Source: Physcia stellaris
Lineage: Eukaryota; Ascomycota; Lecanoromycetes; Caliciales; Physciaceae
DNA length: 64,000 nt
NCBI GenBank assembly: GCA_018902385.1
Contig: JABSSW010000044.1
Span: 310,001-374,000, forward strand
Direction: 5' to 3'
The position numbers were made by a program, and so were the translations under genes. The notes under the pieces are model-generated. The model was not told the origin of the DNA. It did no database searches and worked only from the letters and a program-made list of their open reading frames with translations. Shown here in pieces: positions 46,291 through 60,765 of this stretch (positions are counted from its first letter, which is position 1; every line of letters begins with the position of its first letter).

Positions 46291-46428
46291 AAAATTATTT
46301 GTGAAATCAAATATATTGAATTTTGTTAACATGTACGATGATTGAATTTCAAACGTATTTAAAATTTGAATTTGAACGAAATTTTTTGCATAAATGTTCG
46401 ATATGAAAATGAATTCATTGCGATTGTT
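46291..46428 (+). repeat. Dispersed direct repeat, copy 1
   Basis: About 138 bp, including aacatgtacgatgattgaat and cataaatg...gcgattgtt. It matches 48181-48320 in the same orientation, 1.89 kb away. These could be paired ends or LTR pieces of a decayed element. Confidence 0.7.
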
Positions 46429-48180
46429 TGTTTGAAAATATATTTTTTTTTTGTGTTTTTTACAAAAATATTCGAAATGATTTGAAATTTTTTTGACGAA
46501 TAATTGATTTGTGAAAATTACGATAATTCGTTCACAAAAATAATATCGTTTTTGATTAATTTAATTATCGAAAATTTTTTTAATATTATTTTTTTTGTTA
46601 TTGCGTTTTTAATTTTTTTTGTTTTCACGAATCGTTTTCGTGAAAAAATTTTGATTAAATTTTGTGCGTTGTTTTCGATTACGATCGTTTTAATGTCAAT
46701 CTCATCAAAAATGACACGAAAAAATTAATAGCAATTGACACGATCGCGACGTTTTCATCGATTCATTTCGATAAAATTCGATATTTTTTTTTAATGTCAA
46801 AACAACATTCGTAATAATTATGATAATTTCAAATTCAATTGCAATCGAAAAATTTTTCACATTCGAAAAAATTGATTTTTCGAACGTTCGATAAATTTGT
46901 AAAAATCGTTTTTCAAAACATGTTTTTCGTATCAAACGATTTCTTGTTTTTCGAAACAACGAAATTTGAAAAATTTGATCATTTTTGATCATAACAATCG
47001 TCAATTGATTTTTTAATTTTTTGACGAAATCGAACGAAACAAAATTTGTTGCGAATTTACGATCGTTGAATTTTTTAGAAACATCATTTGTAACGAAATG
47101 TTGATTTCGCTTTTCGTGATTGAGAAATTGTGAATGATAAAAAAATTCTTTTTGATTTTAAAAATTGATGAGTATTTGTTTTGAATTCGCGATAAACGAT
47201 AAATGCAAAATTCATCATTATCGACGTCACAATTTCAAACTTTTTAAAGTTTTTTCAATGTCGACAATGATTGTTTTTTTGACAAGCAATTCAATGTTAT
47301 CGAGTTTAAATGTGATCGAACATTTCGTGACATGTTTTATTCGTCGTATTGAATGAACATCGAAACGATTTATTCATTGTTTGACGATTTGTTCATCGAT
47401 GAATAATGTTACGATCGAAATTTCTGATGACTCGTCGAGATCGCAATCGTTGTCGTCAATCACTGAAACGATATTTTTCAATTTTATGATGTTTGTCATT
47501 TAGTCAATTGAAACGTTTTAATTCGAAATATGAAATACACAATCGACAATTGATTTTATAAAATTTCGTTTCATTTCGTTTTTGAAAATATATATATATA
47601 TATTTAAAAATACAAATTTTTCATTCGAATTCAAAATATTGAATAATACATTTTTCGATATCGATAATGATTGTTTTTTTAACAAACGATCGTTTTCGAT
47701 TGTTAAACGATTTTGATTAAATTACGATTTTCAATTTCATTTTCAATAATGATTTGAATCAAACGTATCAATAAAACATTCGATAAATATTTTGAATTGT
47801 AATTTACATCATATTGAAAAATAAAAATGATAAATAATTCAAACATTTTGTGCGAATTGACAATAACAATAATTTTTTTTTAATCGTATTGAAAACAAAA
47901 CGATCAATGCATTTTAAATTTTTGTATTGTTGATATCAAATATTGTTAACACGTTCGAAATCATTCAAAAACGTTTTGAATTTTTCGACAATTTTCACGA
48001 TAACGAATTCGCGTGAACATTCTGTGAATCGGAAATGATAAACGAGATAAACTTGTTAGAATCAGAAATTGAGAAAAGTTCGAAAGTGAATTTAGATATA
48101 TATATATATTTGTAAAAATACAAATTTTTCGCTCGAATTCAAGATATTGAATAGTACATTCAAATGAGTTGAGATGATAA

Positions 48181-48320
48181 GAAATTATTCGTGAAATCAA
48201 ATATATATCGTATTTTGTTGACATGTACGATGATTGAATTTCAAACGCATTTGAAATTTAAATTTGAATTAAATTTTTCGCATAAATGACAAATGTGAAA
48301 ATGATTTTTTTGCGATTGTT
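48181..48320 (+). repeat. Dispersed direct repeat, copy 2
   Basis: Partner of 46291-46428. It shares gtgaaatcaaatatat, gacatgtacgatgattgaat and tgcgattgttaat with scattered C/T and G/A differences. Confidence 0.7.
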
Positions 48321-48479
48321 AATTGTTGAGCGAAATTCAATGTCAGATTCAGTGAAACAAGCTAAAAAGTTTTTTGAAACAAAGATGAAAAATATATCGA
48401 TTGTACGTCGATTAACAAGTAATGAATTTGCGTCAAAAATTGAATCAGATTTTGTGCGCGTGTCGCTGATTCATTGAAT

Positions 48480-50890
48480 GTGAAATGATAAAGTTTGAGT
48501 CAAATCTGAATCAAAAATTGAGCGAAAGTCAATTATCAATCGATTTTGCATTAATTGTGAAATATTCGAATTTGATTTAATTTAATTCAAATTCTGTGCA
48601 CGTTTCACTGATTCATTGATTGTGAGATGATAAATTCTGAATCAAAATCTGAACAACTAATTCGTTGATTGTGAGATGACGAATTCCGAATCAGAATTTG
48701 AATCAAAAATTGAGCGAAAGTCAATGATTAGTCGATTGCTCATTAATTGTGAAATATTCGAATTTGATTTAATTTGATTCAGATTCTGTGCACGTGTCAA
48801 TGATTCATTAATTTCATTGTGAGAAGATAAAAGCAAAACTTGCGAAATGAATCGTTTCGAAAATATAAAAATAAATTGAGATTCAGATGTTTAAGACAGA
48901 AATCTGACAATGATTGTTTCGAGAAAATCATTGCGAATGTATATTCGAACAGCGATTAGCGATTAACGACGAAATATCAAGAAATGATGAATTTTCGAAA
49001 TTTTTCAGTTTATTGTAACAGATGTTCAAACGCGAAAAGTAAAAACATATTGAAAAACGCTCGAGCGAGATTTTTTCAAATTTTCGACGTTCAAACACTT
49101 CGAAACAGTATATTTACGAATTATTTTCATAGATTCGACTTTTTGTAAGACTTGCTGAAGCAAAAATTTCTTGTTATGTATTTTGTCAATATCGATTAAT
49201 TAGAAAATTTATAGATTGAAAACAATCAAAATCGAAAATGATAAAATTTGAATCAAAATTCGAACATAAGTCAATGAAAATTATATTATTTATTGATTGT
49301 GAAAGAATTGAATTTGATTCAAAATTTGAATTAAATTTTGTGCACGTATTATTGATTCATTAATTGTAAAATATAAAATTTAAATCAAAATTTAAATCAA
49401 AAATTGAACATAAATCAATGATTAATCGATTGTTCATCAATTGCGAAATATTCGAATTTGATTTAATTTGATTCAAATTCTGTGCACGTGTCAATGATTC
49501 ATTAATTTTATTGTGAAAAAATAAAAACAAAATTTGCGAAATGAATCGTTTCGAAAATATAAAAATAAATTGAAATTCAAATGTTTAAAACAAAAATTTG
49601 ACAATGATTGTTTCGAAAAAATTATTGCGAATATATATTCGGACAGCGACTAACGATTAACGACGAAATATCAAGAAATGATGAATTTTCGAAATTTTTT
49701 CAATTTATTGTAACAGATGTTCAAACGCGAAAAATAAAAATATATTGAAAAACGTTCGAACGAAATTTTTTCAAATTTTCGACGTTCAAACATTTCGAAA
49801 CAATATATTTACGAATTATTTTCATAAATTCGAATTTTTGTAAAATTTGTTGAAACAAAAAATTTTTGTTATGTATTTTGTCAATATCGATTAATTAAAA
49901 AATTTACAAATTGAAAACAATCAAAATCGAAAATGATAAAATTTGAATCAAAATTCGAACATAAATCAATGAAAATTATATTATCTATTGATTGTGAGAG
50001 AATTGAATTTGATTCAGAATTTGAGTCAAATTTTGTGCACGTCTCATTGATTCATTGATTGTGAAATATAGAATCTGAATCAGAATTTGAATCAAAAATT
50101 GAACATAAATCAATGATTAGTCGATTGTTCATCAATTGCGAAATATTCGAATCTGATTTAATCTGATTCAAATTCTGTGCACGTGTCAATGATTCATTAA
50201 TTTCATTATGAGAAAATAGAAGCAAAACTTGCGAAATGAATCGTTTCGAAAATATAAAGATAAATTGAAATTCAAATGTCTAAGACAGAAATTTGACAAT
50301 GATTGTCTCGAGAAAATCATTGCGAATGTATATTCGAACAGCGACTAACGACTAGCGACGAAATATCAAGAAATGATGAATTTTCGAAATTTTTTCAATT
50401 TATTGTAACAGATGTTCAAACGCGAAAAATAAAAGTATGTGAAGAAAAGTTCGAGTGAAAAAAAGAAAATTCAAGCGAAATTCTTTCAAATTTTTAACGT
50501 TCAAACATTTCGAAACAGTATATTGACGAAATACTTTAATAAATTCGATTTTTTGTAAAGATTGTTGAAACAAAGATTTCGTGTTATGTATTTTGCTAAT
50601 ATCGATTCATTAAAGAATTCACAAATTGAAAACAATCAAAATCGAACATTGTAAATTCTGAATAGCATAAATCAATGAATTTATTGATTGTGCGAAAATT
50701 GATTCTGAATCAGAATCTGAATCAAAATTTGTGCACGTATCACTGATTTTTGATTGAAATGAAAGAATTTGAATCGAAATCTGAATCGAAATCTGAATCG
50801 AAATCTGAATCAAAATCTGAATCAGAATTCGAATCAAAAGATCGAGTACAAATCAACTGTTAATCGATTTTTAATTAATTGTGAGACGAT
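48480..50890 (+). repeat. Tandem array, about 695-bp unit, three to four copies
   Basis: The anchor gtgcacgtgtcaatgattca occurs at 48788, 49482 and 50177 (spacings 694 and 695). The anchor cgaaatatcaagaaatgatg occurs at 48970, 49664 and 50359 (694 and 695). Partial units extend on both sides. Copies differ mainly by transitions. Each unit contains smaller repeats of gaatttgaatcaaaa-like words. Confidence 0.9.
50769..50836 (+). repeat. 12-bp minisatellite inside the tandem array
   Basis: The unit gaatcgaaatct is repeated about five to six times, with decay at the 3' end. Confidence 0.85.
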
Positions 50891-53800
50891 AAAATTCAAT
50901 TCAAATTCTAAAGCAAAAACTCAACACAATGAAAAAAAACAATTAATTGCATGTTAATCATTAATTAACGCACAAAAATTGTCATGAATATCATGCAATA
51001 ATGCAATTATGAATAAATAAGTGATTGATTAACTAGAAAAATGTGTGAGAAAGTATTTACATGTTCGCGTTTAACGAGAATCGAAAACGTCTGAAAAAGA
51101 AAAATTGTTTTAATTTGAAAACAATTTCGTTATTATTGATTTTTCGACAAACATGATATAAAATTCGATAATAATAAAATATAATTTCGAAAATAAATTG
51201 CAAAAAATGTTGATTGCATAAATGCAAATTGTTGAAACGAAATTGACAATGTATTTTTTGAACGTTTTGATACGAAATTTGATGCAAAATTCGCGATAAA
51301 TGAATTTTTGAATAAAATGATTTGTTTCGATGTAAAAAAAAATGAAAAAATGTTTTCGATTGCGATGTAAATTTCAAATTATTAAATAAAAAAATTATCG
51401 ATTGCGAAAATGTAATAAAAAAAATAAAATGATTCGAAACAACAAATTTCGATTTTTTCGCATGATAATCGCGAATATGTTCGTGTAATTCAATATTTCG
51501 TTGAATAATATTTGCATACAAAAATCGTCAATCGAATTTCTTTTTGTTTTTTTGCAATTCGAATTTTTTCGATTTTTTTGTCGATTTGTTATTGTTTTTT
51601 GAATATACGTGTTTGTTCGTCACGTTTTTATTGTTTTTGACGAATCAAACAAATTTTGTAAATTCGAATTTTTTCGATTTTTTGACGTTTTTTGATTAAA
51701 CGAATTTATTCGATTTGTTGTTGTTGTTTTGCGAAACGATTTTGTTTTATTTTTTGACGAACGTAAAAAATTTGTTGATCAAAAATTTTGCGAATTTGTT
51801 AAATTTGCAAAATTCATCGACAATCAAAATTTCAATCTTGATAAATTTCGTAAAATCGTTGAAAAACAATAAAATTAAATACGTTATCGAAAAAATGATT
51901 TAATAATAAAATTCAAAACGATAATGAAATCATGACGTACGAATAATAAAAATAATGCAAAAAAAAATTCGTAAACAAATAAATAAATAAATGAATTTTG
52001 ATTTAATAAATGTAATTCAAATCGAATCAATTTGTTTCAAATTAATGATTGATAATATTTTTTTTGTTTAAATACGTCGTTTGTTTTTTTTGTTACAATT
52101 TCTCATATCGAAAAGTTGTGTAAAAAACGATTTTTTTTATGAAATATTTCGTGCGTGCGATAATTCAAAATTGTTATATAATTTTTCGACGTAAATTGAA
52201 AATAAAAAAAATTCAATTATCGTGAACGCGATCACGCGACGAAATAAATATGAATATTTATTCGAAATTTTATGTGCGTTTCATATGTTCGAAATTTTTT
52301 TTTGATATTTTTGTTTTCGTCATTTTCAATATTGAAAACAATTATTGATTCAAATTTCGATCGATTAATTTTTAATTTTGTGAACATTTTTTTTGTTTTT
52401 TATTATTTTTTTCATTTTCATTCAAATTGTTTGATTGTTTTTTCAACATTCGATTTATTAATTTATCTTTTTCAAACAATCATTTGTTTGTTATATCAAA
52501 ATTTATTTGATTTTTTGTTAATTTACATTAAACACGACAATTCAACATTTTTTTTATTTTTTCAATTTGATTTTTTGTTGTTTTTCGTTTGATATTCGAT
52601 TTTATTCGTTTGATTTTTGATTGTTTCAAATTCGAAACGATTTCGCGACATTTTTTCATTTCAACGTTTGACGAATCGCGTTCAAAATTTAATCATGATT
52701 TATTAATCACAAAAAAATATCGATTATGTTACAAATTCATCGAAATCAAAAAATTGAATCAGAATTTACGTGAAAAACGTTTATTCGCGCGATCATGAAA
52801 AAACAATCGATATTTTGTTCACGATCGTTAACAATTTGATCATTAAATACGATTTAATATCATTTAATTATGCGCGTCACGAAATGACATTCAAAAATAT
52901 TTTAAAACAATATCGAAAATGAATGTATCAAAATGCGTTTTCGTTTGAATATGCAATTCAATTTTTCATCGCGAATCAATTCGACTGATTCGAATTTTTG
53001 AAATTAAACATTTTATTTTATCAAATCATTTTTGAATTGAATTCGAAAGCGATCAATGTTTTTTGCGTGTTTCATCATGATTTGATTTCGTGATGTTGAT
53101 TTTTAATAAATGTTTTTCATTTCGTTTTTTTTGATTGTCAATTCGTTTTTTTTTTTCGTCAATTCGTTTTTTTTTTTTTTGCTTTTTCGTTTGTGTTTTC
53201 ACAAATCGTTTCGTTTTCGAGATTTTTTTGCTCAAACAACAATCGCGAATCAATTTTCAAACAAATTCGTTACACGAAAAAATGTGAACGATTTCGTTAT
53301 TTATTGTCAATCGATGCGACAAATTGTTCAAATATTTAACGCAATCGTGAAAAGTTTGCAATTCGTGAATTTTTCGAATATGTTTGTTTTTAGCGCTGAA
53401 TTATCTGTGAAACATTTGAAATATCATCAATTGTTTCGAATATTGAAAAATTCAAACATCATGTCGAACGAAAATCATCAAAATTTGATTTACGATTTGA
53501 ATGACATTCGTAATATTAACATCACGAATGATGAATCGTTTCGTGCGACAATTGAAATTCGTGTGAACAATGAATTTTCAACGATGCAAATTCGAATCGT
53601 GAATAATAACGATTTCGATACGCATTTTTTCATCGATGAAAACAAAAAAATCGTTTAATGAATGCGCAAAAATTTCATTTGACGAAAATTTATTTCACGA
53701 TATTTTTAAAGATTTTCAAACGAAAAAATTGATATCGCATGTCAAATTCAAAAACAACGTTGCAACAAACGATACGTATTTGCATTTTTTTCGAACATTA

Positions 53801-56800
53801 TTTCAAATTTACGTCGTGACGTTGTTGAATTTCAAACAAATAAACGAATCAAATTAAATATTTTTTCGTCGTCAAATTCAAAAATCGTTTTACAATTTAA
53901 CGTCACAACGTCAAATTCATTCACAAACAAATCGTTTAAAAAAAAACGAAAAATAATGCGCAATTTTTCACGTACATTTTAATGAACGATTTTTTGATCA
54001 ATTCAAACGTATCAAAACAATCGTTCGCGAAAATCGAAAAAAACGAAAAAAATGTTATTCAACATGCATTAATACATTATTTGCGATAAACATTACAAAA
54101 ATTGATCGAAATTTAACATTCAAATTTTTTTAAATTCGAAATTTATCGAACACGTGCACGACAACACATAATCAAAAATCAAACAATTTTTGAAATTAAA
54201 CACGAACGACAATAACAAAAACAAAATTTCAATTCATAATTTCAAAAAAAAATATTTTATTGACAATGAATTGCGATATATTATATGTTTAAATGCAATC
54301 AAAATCAAAATGATCAAATGAAAAATTTAATTAAAAATGAATTCGAATTGAACAAAATATGCGATGTTCAAAAACAATGTTGAATATCATCATTAACATT
54401 GTGAATTTCAAACGATTATAACGATCGCGATAACAATATTTCGATTTCAATAATTTCGAAAAAAACGAAAATCAAAAAAAAAATGAAAAATTTCATCGCA
54501 ACATTTCAAACATTTTTTTTTGATGCGTTTGACAATGTCAAATGTTTAATTATCGATAATTTTTTTTACAAATATTCGTGTTAATCGAATAACGAATTTT
54601 ATAATTGAAATTTTATCGATGAAATCACAATTTTTTTTGTTTTAAACAATTTTTTTGAACAATGAATTGAACACATTCGAAATTGAATTGATTTCAAAAT
54701 CATTAATATTCATATTTTCGTTTGTTATTCGTCGACGAATCAAAAAATTTTCGAACAAACAATGTCGTACGACAACGTCAAACATTTTGTTGAAATCAAA
54801 ATCGACATTTCAAATTCGTTTTATAAATTGTCGTCGTTTCGATTTCGTTTGAATATTAATTTCGTTAAACAAATAAATTTGTTTGATTCAAAATCGAACA
54901 ATTTTTGAATCGTCGACACATAACAAATTCTCAAAAAACGAAATGCAATATTGATTTTAATTCACAATTACAAATTTCAAAAGCATAAAAAAACAAAAAA
55001 ACATATCGAAAAATTTTATTTGAATCATTACGATTTGATCATCGTGAATGAATGTTATTTTGTGAAAACGTTTCGCAAAAATTTTGAAAAAATTTCAAAA
55101 ACAATTCGACATGCGATCGACGTTGCGATTTATGATGATAAAAATGTTTAAAACAATGATCGATCGCAATGTCGTCGTCGATTTGAACGAAACGATTTTT
55201 TTATGAAATCACGAAATTTGAAAAATTCAAAATCATCGATTTCATCAATTGCATTCGACGACGTTGATCAAAACAATCAAAAAAATAAAAACGATCAAAA
55301 TGAAAATGCGTTTGAAACGACACGAAAAAACGATAACAACAATTCGAAAACTGTTTAATGTTTTTTCGCATGTTGCAATAATTCGTGACGATATTACGCG
55401 ATAAAAAAACGATAAATTATTATTTCTTTTTGAATTCGTTGTTATGTGAATTCAATTAAATTTTCTCGATACATATTTCGTTGTTTTTCAAAATATAATA
55501 AAATCAAAAAAAAAATTAAAATGTTGATTCAATTGCAAACAACGTAAAAACAAAATTGTAAACGAAATACGCAATACGAAATCGTCAATTCGAATCGTTT
55601 TAAAAAATTTGATTTTAAACATTTATTGAATAAAATTCGTTTTGTGTAAATGATAACGAATTTGTCAATAATAATTACATTGATTATCAATGTCGATTAA
55701 AAATAAATTAACGCGAAAATAAAAAAAAATTTTATATTAACGATTGATAAATCATTAATTCGTAAAAACGTATTCGATCAAATGTATCGACAAATTGTCG
55801 TTTTTTGTTTCAAATTTAATGTTTTGAAAAATATATTAACGCACAAACATTCGAAAACGCATGCGTTAATTATGTCGCAATTTTCGAAAATTTGTTTGAT
55901 AATTTTTGAAATAAATTCGTTTTCGAACAAATCGACATACATTTATTATTTTTTTTTAAATTTTTTTTAACGTATATTATTTTTTGTGTCGCATGTGATA
56001 TTGATTGCGATTTGTTATTCAATATATACGAAAAAATTTCGCGTTCAAAAATCGATTGTTTTACATGTTTTTCGATTTCGAAAAAAGACGAAATTCAATT
56101 CGTCGCGTTTTTCAAAAAAATATCGATGAAAATAATAAATCAATCGAAAAATATTAATCGAATATTTTGATAAACATCACAAACAAAATAAAAACGTTAT
56201 TGAATTTCACAAAAACAATTGTGATAATTTTAATGAAATTCGTGTACAATTCGCAATTAATTGTTCAGATATTCAAACGAATACATCGTCAAAAACAAAA
56301 TTTTTCGATGTATTTTTACGATTTTCACGAGCAAATTTGAATCGAAAATTTAATGAACAAAGCACGTTTGTTCACAGAAATTTTGACGAAAAAATTTTCG
56401 AAAATGCAAAAACATCGCGAACGTTTTCATGAAACTATGATGACATAAATATGATAATCGAAACTTGACAATTTTCAATATAACAAAATGAGCAATTAGT
56501 TGAGAAATAATTTAACAATTCAATAACAATTCATAATGATTGTTTTTGTATCAAGACAGTTCACACGCGCAAACATCGAAATTTCAAAATTTCGAACGAT
56601 TTTTATTTTTAGCACAAATTAAATTAGACTTTTTCACTGTTAGTCATCGTTGCAACGAGCGTTGTTGTTTTTCAACAACATCGAATTACACGATCGAAAC
56701 AGAAAAAACGAACAAATTCAAAAACAACAACGTATTTGAACGACGATTTTAAAAAAAAAAACGACGTCAATAACACACACGTATGCGATCATGATCAATG

Positions 56801-58384
56801 AAATGAAAATCAAATATTTACAACAAAAGAAAAAGAAAAACGAAACGCACGTTCAAAGAGAAAAATCAAAATGTGAAAAAATTAAAAAAATGAAAACATT
56901 GTACACGTCGTGAAAAATCAAGTTCACAAACGTCGCACAGTATCACGCAACGATCATTGAAATTACGATTTCAAAATGAATAATGTCATGTTGAATAATT
57001 GCAACATGATCGTTGAAAAAAGTTGAAAATTTGTTCATTTTTACGAACACATTCGACTCGAATACGCATCGATCGTAATTTTTCGTTCACATGAACATTT
57101 ATGATAACACGAAGCGATTCATCATTCATGATATTAATATTGAAAAAGTCATTTCATTTTCGTCGTATATCAATTCATGAAAATCGTTCGAAATTTTGTT
57201 CGATTTTTTCAATCATCGAATCAATTTAATATAAATTAAATGTTTCAAAGATATTTTCGTTCGAAAAACAAACACATTGAATGAATCAACAAAATGAAAT
57301 TTTTCACGTTTTTCGCAAACACATCGATCGCTCGAAAATGATATCGATTTTGATAAAACACGAATTGTGTGAAATCGATTTTTCATTCGTTCACAATCAT
57401 GTTTATAGCGTCAATGCAAAATTTATTTTGAATTTTTCATTGAACGTTTTTGCAAATGTTGTATCAATAAATTTCAAGAATCACGTAATTTTCTCGATGA
57501 TGAAATGATCGATGAAAATGTGTAAAAAGTTATCAAAATAACGAAAACATCGTCGTCATCGAATTGAGTCGTCGTTTGAAAGCGAGAAAAGAAAATAAAA
57601 TTATCAAAAAAATTTTCAATTTTTTCAAATCATGCAATTTCAAAATTGTCATATATTTTTTTTATATCACGATCAAGAATCATGTTTTTTTTGTTTGACG
57701 TTCAATTCGTTTATAAAATTTCGTCTAGCAATTCATTCAAGTTGAAAAAAAGTTCGAAAAAACAAATTCAAAATTTCATTGAGTGAAAAATTCAAAAAAA
57801 TTTCTGCTCATAATTTGAACGCAATTTAGATGTTTATCGAATGCAAATGAAATTTTAATTCAAAACGATTTCAATTTTCGTCAAATACAAACTGAAAAAA
57901 ACATCGAAATTTGATGAATTCAGCAAATTATCAAATTTGATATCGACGACGAGCTTGTCATTTGTGCGAAGACTTTTGAAAAAATTTGATTAAAATTTGA
58001 AATAAATTTCAAACAATGCATCGAAAATTCGAATTTGTTTGACAACATGCGCGATGATTTAACGCATTCATTATTCTTTGATAATTAAACATTTTGATAT
58101 GAACGTGAATCAAAATGACGCTAAAATGTGTAACAAAACATCACAATTTTAGCGTTTGACTTTTGATGTTGAAATCGTACATGTTTTGACTTTAACGTTG
58201 TAATTTATTCGTAAAATACAATCGCAAAGTCGCGCAAAATTTCAATATTCAAATTTTTCGCACACGCAATGAGAATTTATAATCATTATTGAAATCATTT
58301 TCGCTAACAAAACTTCGTAAAAAGCGAATGTGAAATGAATAAAATTGTAATGCTTGAAATTCTATTTACAAATTTGTTAAAAAA

Positions 58385-58535
58385 TTTATAAACACGTTTT
58401 GTTTGATGCAACGTACACATAAATTATTGCACATGCGCGATTCTCAATGCGATAGTCGTGAATGTGATGATTTTATCAATGTGACGAAATTGCTTGTTTC
58501 ATGATACAATCGATTTGATGTTTCGTCTGATAAAT
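58385..58535 (-). repeat. Divergent LTR relative (solo or fragment), minus strand
   Basis: Read on the minus strand it matches the core of the Gypsy LTRs at 16470 and 22686. Shared words include acatcaaatcgatt, atgaaacaagcaatttcgtc and tgtgtacgttgcatca. The 5' and 3' LTR ends are not recognisable, and no internal Gypsy domain lies next to it. Confidence 0.7.
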
Positions 58536-60544
58536 AGAATTTTACTCGTTGTTTCGAGCACGAATACTGTACTTGATTTAAAATTTTCGATTCGACGAAA
58601 AAGATGTTTCATTGATTTTGACGTCGAAAATCGATTTCGAGTCGATTAGTCACATAATCAAAAACATTGTTTTTGTTTATTATTGTTTTTCGAATCGACG
58701 ATTATTTTTGATTATCATTGTTAAACAATTGAATTAATGCAACGATCAATTTTATCGATGAACAGAATTTGTTCGTTGCATTATTGTTTTGTAAATTTAA
58801 ATTAATTAATGATGATTCGACTAGAACAACATCAAAAATTCATCGATTTATCGATCATCGTTTTTATTTGTTCGCTTTCATGTTGTTTTCAACAAGATAC
58901 GTTCAATCTAGTTGATGTCGATGATTAATTCTAATTTCGATCGTAATAAAAAAAATGAAGAAAAAAGAAATTTAATGTTTGATCATGCAAGCAAACTTTT
59001 GAATGCTAAATAATTCATGTTAAATGAGTGACGTCATTGATGAAAATGATTCAACAATGTGCAAAGAAAAATCGAGAAACAGCAACAAGTTTTCATTTTT
59101 TCGTTCATTGTAAAATATTGCTCGTCATTTTTTTGTTCAATCTGTATTCAGAAATTTCTTCAAATTTTTCATATCAATATTCGTTATTGTGAAAGAAATC
59201 GAAGTGATTTTCGACGTAATCGAAGAATTGATATTAAATTTGAATCAATACGATTTTTTTTTGAACATTTTCATTTCGACGATTTTGATATCAATATAAC
59301 AATTTTTCATTCGAGTCAGAATTAAAAATTTTCAAATTTGAATATAGTTCTCGAAAACGAATCGATTTTTATTGAACAATTTTCGTAATTCAAACATCGT
59401 TTTCGCATTGTTTCAATTCATGCGTTCGAACAAAATTTGTTCAATGACGATGTCATCGTTCAACGACATTGCAACAAAAAAGTTTTCGTTGATTGATGAA
59501 TACATTTTGCGCATATTTGCAAAAAAATTGATTGATTTTTTTAACGACATGTGACAATCAGCGATTTTTGTGACATTGTCACAATTCGAAATTTTCAATT
59601 CGTTTTTGTCGTTTACGATCATCAACATAAAATACACTGTTATCAATTTTGTGTTCGTTGAATTTTTTGATTCATATGAAATTTGAAAAAAAAAAAATCG
59701 AATGAATTCAATTTTTGTAAAGCAATTATTTCACGTTGTTTCGAAATTTTTCATATTTTCGTCAATGAAACTGTTGCGATTATAAAAATTGATACGATTT
59801 TTTTAGCAATTTTCGATTTTTCAATCGATCGCATCATTTTTCAAAATTATTTTGAATTTCTGTCAACAAAAAAGAATTATTATTCTCGTTTTTCTCAGTG
59901 AATGTTATTGATGTCGAATAACAATGCAAAATTTTTGCATCGAATAACAGTTGCGCATTTCGATTTAAATTTCGAAATTCAATTTCATTATTGAGCAACG
60001 CGAAGCGCATATTCATTGAATACGACATTAAACGATGATTATAATTCAATCGTAAACATATCATTGTTTTGTACAGCAAAGAATTCGTGCGCACAATTTG
60101 TTGTAATGTCGAGTGTATACAATTTTCAAGTCATTCGCGTTCGAATTCAATTTTGATGATAAACATATGATATCGATACATTTTTAACTCATTTACGAAC
60201 ATGTTTCAAATGTCGAAAATGTTCAGAAGTCAACTGTATGCGTTATTTATGTTCACAAAATCATTTCTTTTCATGTTTTTTATTCAATTCGATTTCGCGT
60301 ACATTTTAGTAATCTCGTAATTTACATTAAATTTCATTGAAGTCATGACTGAAAGTCTGAAATATGACGACGAGTTCGTAATTGAACTTTGCGACTTTAC
60401 AGTCGATTTGAACGATGTGAAAAAATTTGATGATTGATTTGATTTTTTTTTGTTGATTTTGTCGAATTTGTGTGACGATTTATACGTGAAATCTCGTTGT
60501 GATTTTTTAAATTTCGATTGAAATTTTTTCATCGACGTTCATTG

Positions 60545-60765
60545 CATTTTTCGAAATCGCGAAAACACTAAAAGTCGCGAAAAACACAAAGACACGAAAA
60601 TTCGAAAAAATCACAAAAACACGAAATTTCGCGAAAAACACGAAGACATGAAAAGTCGTGAAAAACACGAAGACACGAAAAGTCGTTGAGAGCACGAAAA
60701 CACGAAAAATCGTGAAAAACACGAAAACACGAAAAATCGTGAAAAACACGAAAACTGAAAAAGAT
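60545..60765 (+). repeat. 27-bp minisatellite, about seven to eight copies
   Basis: The unit is similar to gtgaaaaacacgaagacacg followed by aaaagtc. Because 27 is a multiple of three, all six frames stay open across it and show nine-residue periodicity (FFTIFRVFV on the minus strand). This is not evidence of a gene. Confidence 0.85.

Noticed and set aside
51057-51521. Minus-strand frame with LHEHIRDYHAKKSK, like a C2H2 finger tail of retroelement-linked proteins
   Set aside because: The required Cys pair is not visible and the rest is low-complexity AT-rich translation. Too weak to annotate.
53110-53658. 182-codon plus-strand frame in the second AT-rich block
   Set aside because: The N-terminal poly-Phe stretch is low-complexity DNA, and no polymerase, integrase or transposase motif could be found.
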